A DNA stretch of 10,000 nt from Chromera velia. Its lineage: Eukaryota > Sar > Chromeraceae. The stretch spans positions 1 to 10,000 of the forward strand of contig JAHBMJ010004517.1 in assembly GCA_018398765.1 (NCBI GenBank), read 5' to 3'. Positions within the stretch are counted from its first letter, which is position 1. Each line of letters opens with the position of its first letter. Below, piece by piece: positions 7,766-10,000 of the stretch. Position numbers and translations under genes: made by a program. The notes under the pieces were generated by a model. The model saw only the letters and a program-made list of their open reading frames with translations. It was not told the origin of the DNA and ran no database searches.

Positions 7766-7780
7766 AGTACAGTACAGTAC
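7766..7780. repeat. (AGTAC)3 pentanucleotide repeat
   Basis: Three AGTAC units preceded by TAC create overlapping GTACAGTAC strings. The same 9-mer is found at 3691-3699 upstream of the phosphodiesterase gene. Its function is unknown. Confidence 0.8.
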
Positions 7781-8527
7781 GGGACATGCAGGCAATCGTG
7801 GCGTGCGAATACATGGTGGGCATGGCGGTAGTGAAAGAGGCAGGGAAAGGTTAAAAGGGGGCGAGGAGGCAAAGAGAAGGGTACAGATCAAATCATGCAT
7901 GCAGGCATGTCTTGCTGAGTGAGGTATTTCTTTCTTCGTAGCTTTCTTCCTTCTTTCAAACTGAGGTTTTCGGCTTATAGAAGTGCCAGACGAAGAGAAG
8001 GAGAGGAGAGGGGACCAGAGTCTCTTTGGTTTCGGGATGGATTTGGCTTTGAATTCTGATCAGGGGCTTGCATGCACTTTTCGACAGGATCCTTCCTTCT
8101 CATGTTTTTTTTTCTTTCTAGAATGGATCAATAGATGGAGTCGGCGTTTCTTTTTCTGTCGAACCAAGAAGCAGTTTATCACCGATGAGGTTAATGCGTT
8201 TTCTCTTGAAGAGCGAAATGAAAGTGTCGACAAGTCGTTCCACAGGTAGGCATGCTACTCTTCCCCCTTTTTTAGCAAGGTGTCTGGATGTTTCTCCAGT
8301 GTCGACTCATGCACTTTCCTGAGAGATCTGCGCAGAAGTCTGCCGTTCGGTCTCTCCATGGAATTTGTCCTTGCACGAGTCCTCGCACAGCCTTGCACAT
8401 TCAGAGAGGAGGGAAGACAGGTGTGAAGTACACAGGCAGACTGAGCTAGTTCCTCTTCGGACTCCACACACAATTTCGGAACTGGTTTCGGAGAATACTA
8501 TGCGTCGCAATTTCGCAAATAGAAAAA

Positions 8528-8547
8528 GAAAAAAAAAATCTAGAAAA
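8528..8547. repeat. G-A10-TCT tract, copy 1
   Basis: G followed by exactly ten A, then TCTAGAAAA. It matches the tract at 9277-9296 except for one A/G difference, and a third G-A10-T tract lies at 9429-9440. Confidence 0.6.
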
Positions 8548-8559
8548 AACTGGACATGC

Positions 8560-8578
8560 ATATGATATATTATCATAT
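8560..8578. repeat. perfect inverted repeat, 8-bp arms, 3-bp centre
   Basis: ATATGATA and TATCATAT are separated by TAT. The element lies at the sharp entry into the AT-rich domain. Such an all-AT palindrome can arise by chance in this composition. Confidence 0.6.
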
Positions 8579-8677
8579 AGAAACACCTTCTACTATTGTA
8601 TGTTTACCTGTGCATTTAACTTTTTGTTTTAAAGCAATGACAATTGAGTGTTTAGACAAACATAGACATTTAAGTGC

Positions 8678-8700
8678 GCAATGTTTTAGGCAATGTTTTA
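8678..8700. repeat. short tandem duplication GCAATGTTTTA
   Basis: The 11-mer occurs at 8678-8688 and again at 8690-8700, giving a 12-base period. This is probably a small slippage duplication. Confidence 0.7.
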
Positions 8701-8906
8701 TATAAAGTATATTAAAAGTTTAGTGCACTTATTTTTATGAACGACTGAACCTAGGACTGAACAGTAAAAGAATGATCGATCGAATAGAACTTAGCGTGTT
8801 ACAATATGAATATGTAACCAGGGGTGTTGCAATGTTGCATAGACGGATGGAAGATTCAAGTTAAGAGTAAGGCGGACGTGCTACGAATGGATCTTAAATA
8901 CAGTGT

Positions 8907-8916
8907 CCCCCCCCCC
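8907..8916. repeat. C10 homopolymer followed by A7
   Basis: Ten C then T and seven A, an isolated GC block within AT-rich sequence. A similar C10 run occurs at 6264-6273. Confidence 0.9.
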
Positions 8917-9077
8917 TAAAAAAAGGTTTAGTGTATAATTCAAAATTTAAATCTAAGCTGATGACGACGATCATGCTAGTAACGATGCATGATGATAATG
9001 CTTTAACACTTGGATCCAAGTCTAGATCTAAGTTGATCATCCAATAACTTACGTTGTACTAGAGTAACTAGACAAAG

Positions 9078-9106
9078 TATACCCCTAGGTCTAGCCCTAG
9101 GTATAC
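9078..9106. repeat. imperfect inverted repeat with two CCTAGG boxes
   Basis: GTATAC followed by a CCTAGG box is mirrored by CCTAGG followed by GTATAC, around a short CTAG-containing centre. One extra pair of bases on the left arm breaks perfect symmetry. Cruciform or hairpin formation is possible. Confidence 0.55.
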
Positions 9107-9211
9107 CCGCAATTAATTATAGTCAATTTTACCTTTTACCCTTCCTTTGCTTCAAAGATACAGAGAGCCTGTTACCCCTTAGTTACCGTCGCTATACGGT
9201 TGGCTGAGGGT

Positions 9212-9228
9212 TACCGCGGTAGTACCGC
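9212..9228. repeat. overlapping palindromes TACCGCGGTA and GCGGTAGTACCGC
   Basis: TACCGCGGTA (9212-9221) is a perfect 10-base palindrome, and its right half forms a second one (GCGGTA-G-TACCGC, 9216-9228). They sit in the small GC-rich island of the AT-rich domain. Confidence 0.6.
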
Positions 9229-9276
9229 CGCCTCTGTTCTTCCCTAGGCTAGGCGACGCACAGTGATAAAAAAAAA

Positions 9277-9296
9277 GAAAAAAAAAATCTGGAAAA
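9277..9296. repeat. G-A10-TCT tract, copy 2
   Basis: G, ten A, then TCTGGAAAA. It matches copy 1 at 8528-8547 except for one base. Poly(A)-like tracts of this kind can be retroposon tails, but no body of a retroposon is recognised next to it. Confidence 0.6.
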
Positions 9297-9309
9297 GCCT
9301 AATCTATTT

Positions 9310-9324
9310 TTATTATTATTATTA
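9310..9324. repeat. (TTA)5 microsatellite
   Basis: Five TTA units are flanked by T-rich sequence. Confidence 0.85.
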
Positions 9325-9415
9325 TTTCATCAGGAATGCCAAACATATAACAAAACACATCTAACTACAAAACCTACCTTTGCTAAGTTTGTTTGAACCT
9401 TTGACCGCCAGACTT

Positions 9416-9465
9416 AAAAAAAAAAAAAGAAAAAAAAAATTTAACATGTCTATTTTTTTTTTTTT
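9416..9465. repeat. A13-G-A10 tract followed by T13
   Basis: Thirteen A, a G, and ten A end at 9439. After a short spacer, thirteen T follow at 9453-9465. Together they make an A-tract/T-tract inverted pair able to form a long all-AT hairpin. This is the third G-A10-T tract in the domain. Confidence 0.65.
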
Positions 9466-10000
9466 ACCACTACATGTGTGTCGTCTAGTCCCTAGGTTCT
9501 TTCCTAGGTTCTTCCTTCAACTGTGACGCTCACTCGTCTCACCTTCCCCCTGCTCATAGCCCTGGTCACCTAGCTGGTCACCCCCCGCGGGCCTGGTGCC
9601 AGTGCCCCTTACCAACCCGCTGACAGCTCTAGATATGGTTTGTTAGGTGGTTTGCTGCGACGCTGTCTGCATCCTTTTTCTTATCTACGCAGACACCTGC
9701 CCGTACGTCTTATCCCACTAGCTTGACACGTATCCACAAGGTGCGCCATTTGCATGATGATACATGATGATGATTAAATTTAGATTCAAATTTGTTTTAG
9801 TGATACATAAGATGATATATCAATAATGATATAAAATTTTTACGTTTTAACAGAAGTTGTTTGCAAACTTTGAAACTTAAAGTTTGGGATAAAAACTTTT
9901 TGAATGCTTAATTGCATAAAAAAGATTCTGTCTGTTGTTTCGATTTATTTAACCTGAATGCGATGACTCAATCATGATAATGATGGCACTAGTGATGGCA

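Larger units (their letters stand above)
6116..8499. other. long low-complexity intergenic region, no gene supported
   Basis: Pyrimidine- and purine-rich blocks alternate, with C10 at 6264-6273, T tracts near 6565 and 6599, CT-rich text at 7025-7210 and GA-rich text elsewhere. Long open frames occur on both strands (for example 6429-6917 plus, 6804-7472 minus, 7103-7615 minus). Their proteins are biased toward Arg/Lys/Glu or Ser/Phe/Leu, contain the HTHTHT product of the TG tract, and match no family I know. I found no splice-linked domain, tRNA or rRNA. An exon of a neighbouring gene could still be hidden here. Confidence 0.5.
8500..10000. other. AT-rich, non-coding domain
   Basis: Composition changes sharply near 8500. 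I counted 53 G/C in 8581-8760 (29%) and 43 in 9781-9960 (24%), against 40 of 60 (67%) in a sample of exon 2 (4861-4920). A more GC-rich island lies at about 9150-9260 and 9520-9740. There is no open frame of note. ATGATG-type and TTA microsatellites, A/T homopolymers, CTAG-containing hexamers and short palindromes are common. It could be decayed mobile-element DNA, a low-GC chromosomal structure, or a boundary of foreign sequence; the window cannot decide. Confidence 0.6.

Noticed and set aside
7983-8249. 88-residue plus-strand frame
   Set aside because: There is no domain, a Phe run from a T tract, and no splice partner or promoter context.
9205-9225. CCGCGGTA text reminiscent of a conserved SSU rRNA segment
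   Set aside because: The flanking bases do not match the rRNA context and the similarity is limited to a few bases.

Overview
The window looks like nuclear DNA of a microbial eukaryote. The one convincing gene is split by a GT-AG intron, encodes a signal peptide, and is followed by an AATAAA signal. Most of the rest is non-coding and rich in micro- and minisatellites. A stramenopile alga is my best guess, because secreted PLC-like phosphodiesterases with this HDAGTG / C-G-A-R-A-F-D-I-R arrangement are familiar from oomycetes and related lineages and because simple repeats are so abundant. That assignment is low-confidence inference.

Layout: positions 1-566 are a degenerate minisatellite built on a core like CCAAGCGGCTTCTGTTCACA. 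Positions 567-1055 have no recognisable gene. Positions 1056-3365 are a repeat block. Two near-identical copies of a ~275-bp repeat (1056-1330 and 3089-3365) bracket it, and inside it a 577-bp stretch occurs twice, apparently identically, around a single N at 2015. That junction is probably an unmerged contig overlap rather than biology. Positions 3366-3766 are the upstream region of the gene and include a 10-codon upstream ORF with a strong ACCATGG start context.

The gene runs 3767-3945 joined to 4532-5918 on the + strand. It encodes a predicted 521-residue secreted PLC-like phosphodiesterase (TIM-barrel, PI-PLC-X-like). Exon 1 carries the signal peptide and the first catalytic histidine. 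Exon 2 carries the arginine and second-histidine motifs and the rest of the barrel. Neither exon alone holds the whole active site.

Positions 5919 to about 8500 are a long, low-complexity 3' flank with a poly(A) signal, pyrimidine tracts, a (TG)15 tract, an (AGTAC)3 repeat and many accidental ORFs, but no second gene I can support. From about 8500 to the end the composition shifts to AT-rich (24-29% GC in stretches I counted, against 67% in one counted stretch of the gene). This part has repeated G-A10-T tracts, six CCTAGG sites in 759 bp and several short palindromes. It looks like a separate sequence domain (old mobile-element debris, or a low-GC chromosomal structure) with no coding signal.

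I found no operon, defence system, CRISPR array, RNA gene or identifiable transposase. The main results are the reconstructed spliced gene, the likely assembly error, the dispersed repeat pair with one-directional transitions, and the AT-rich domain.
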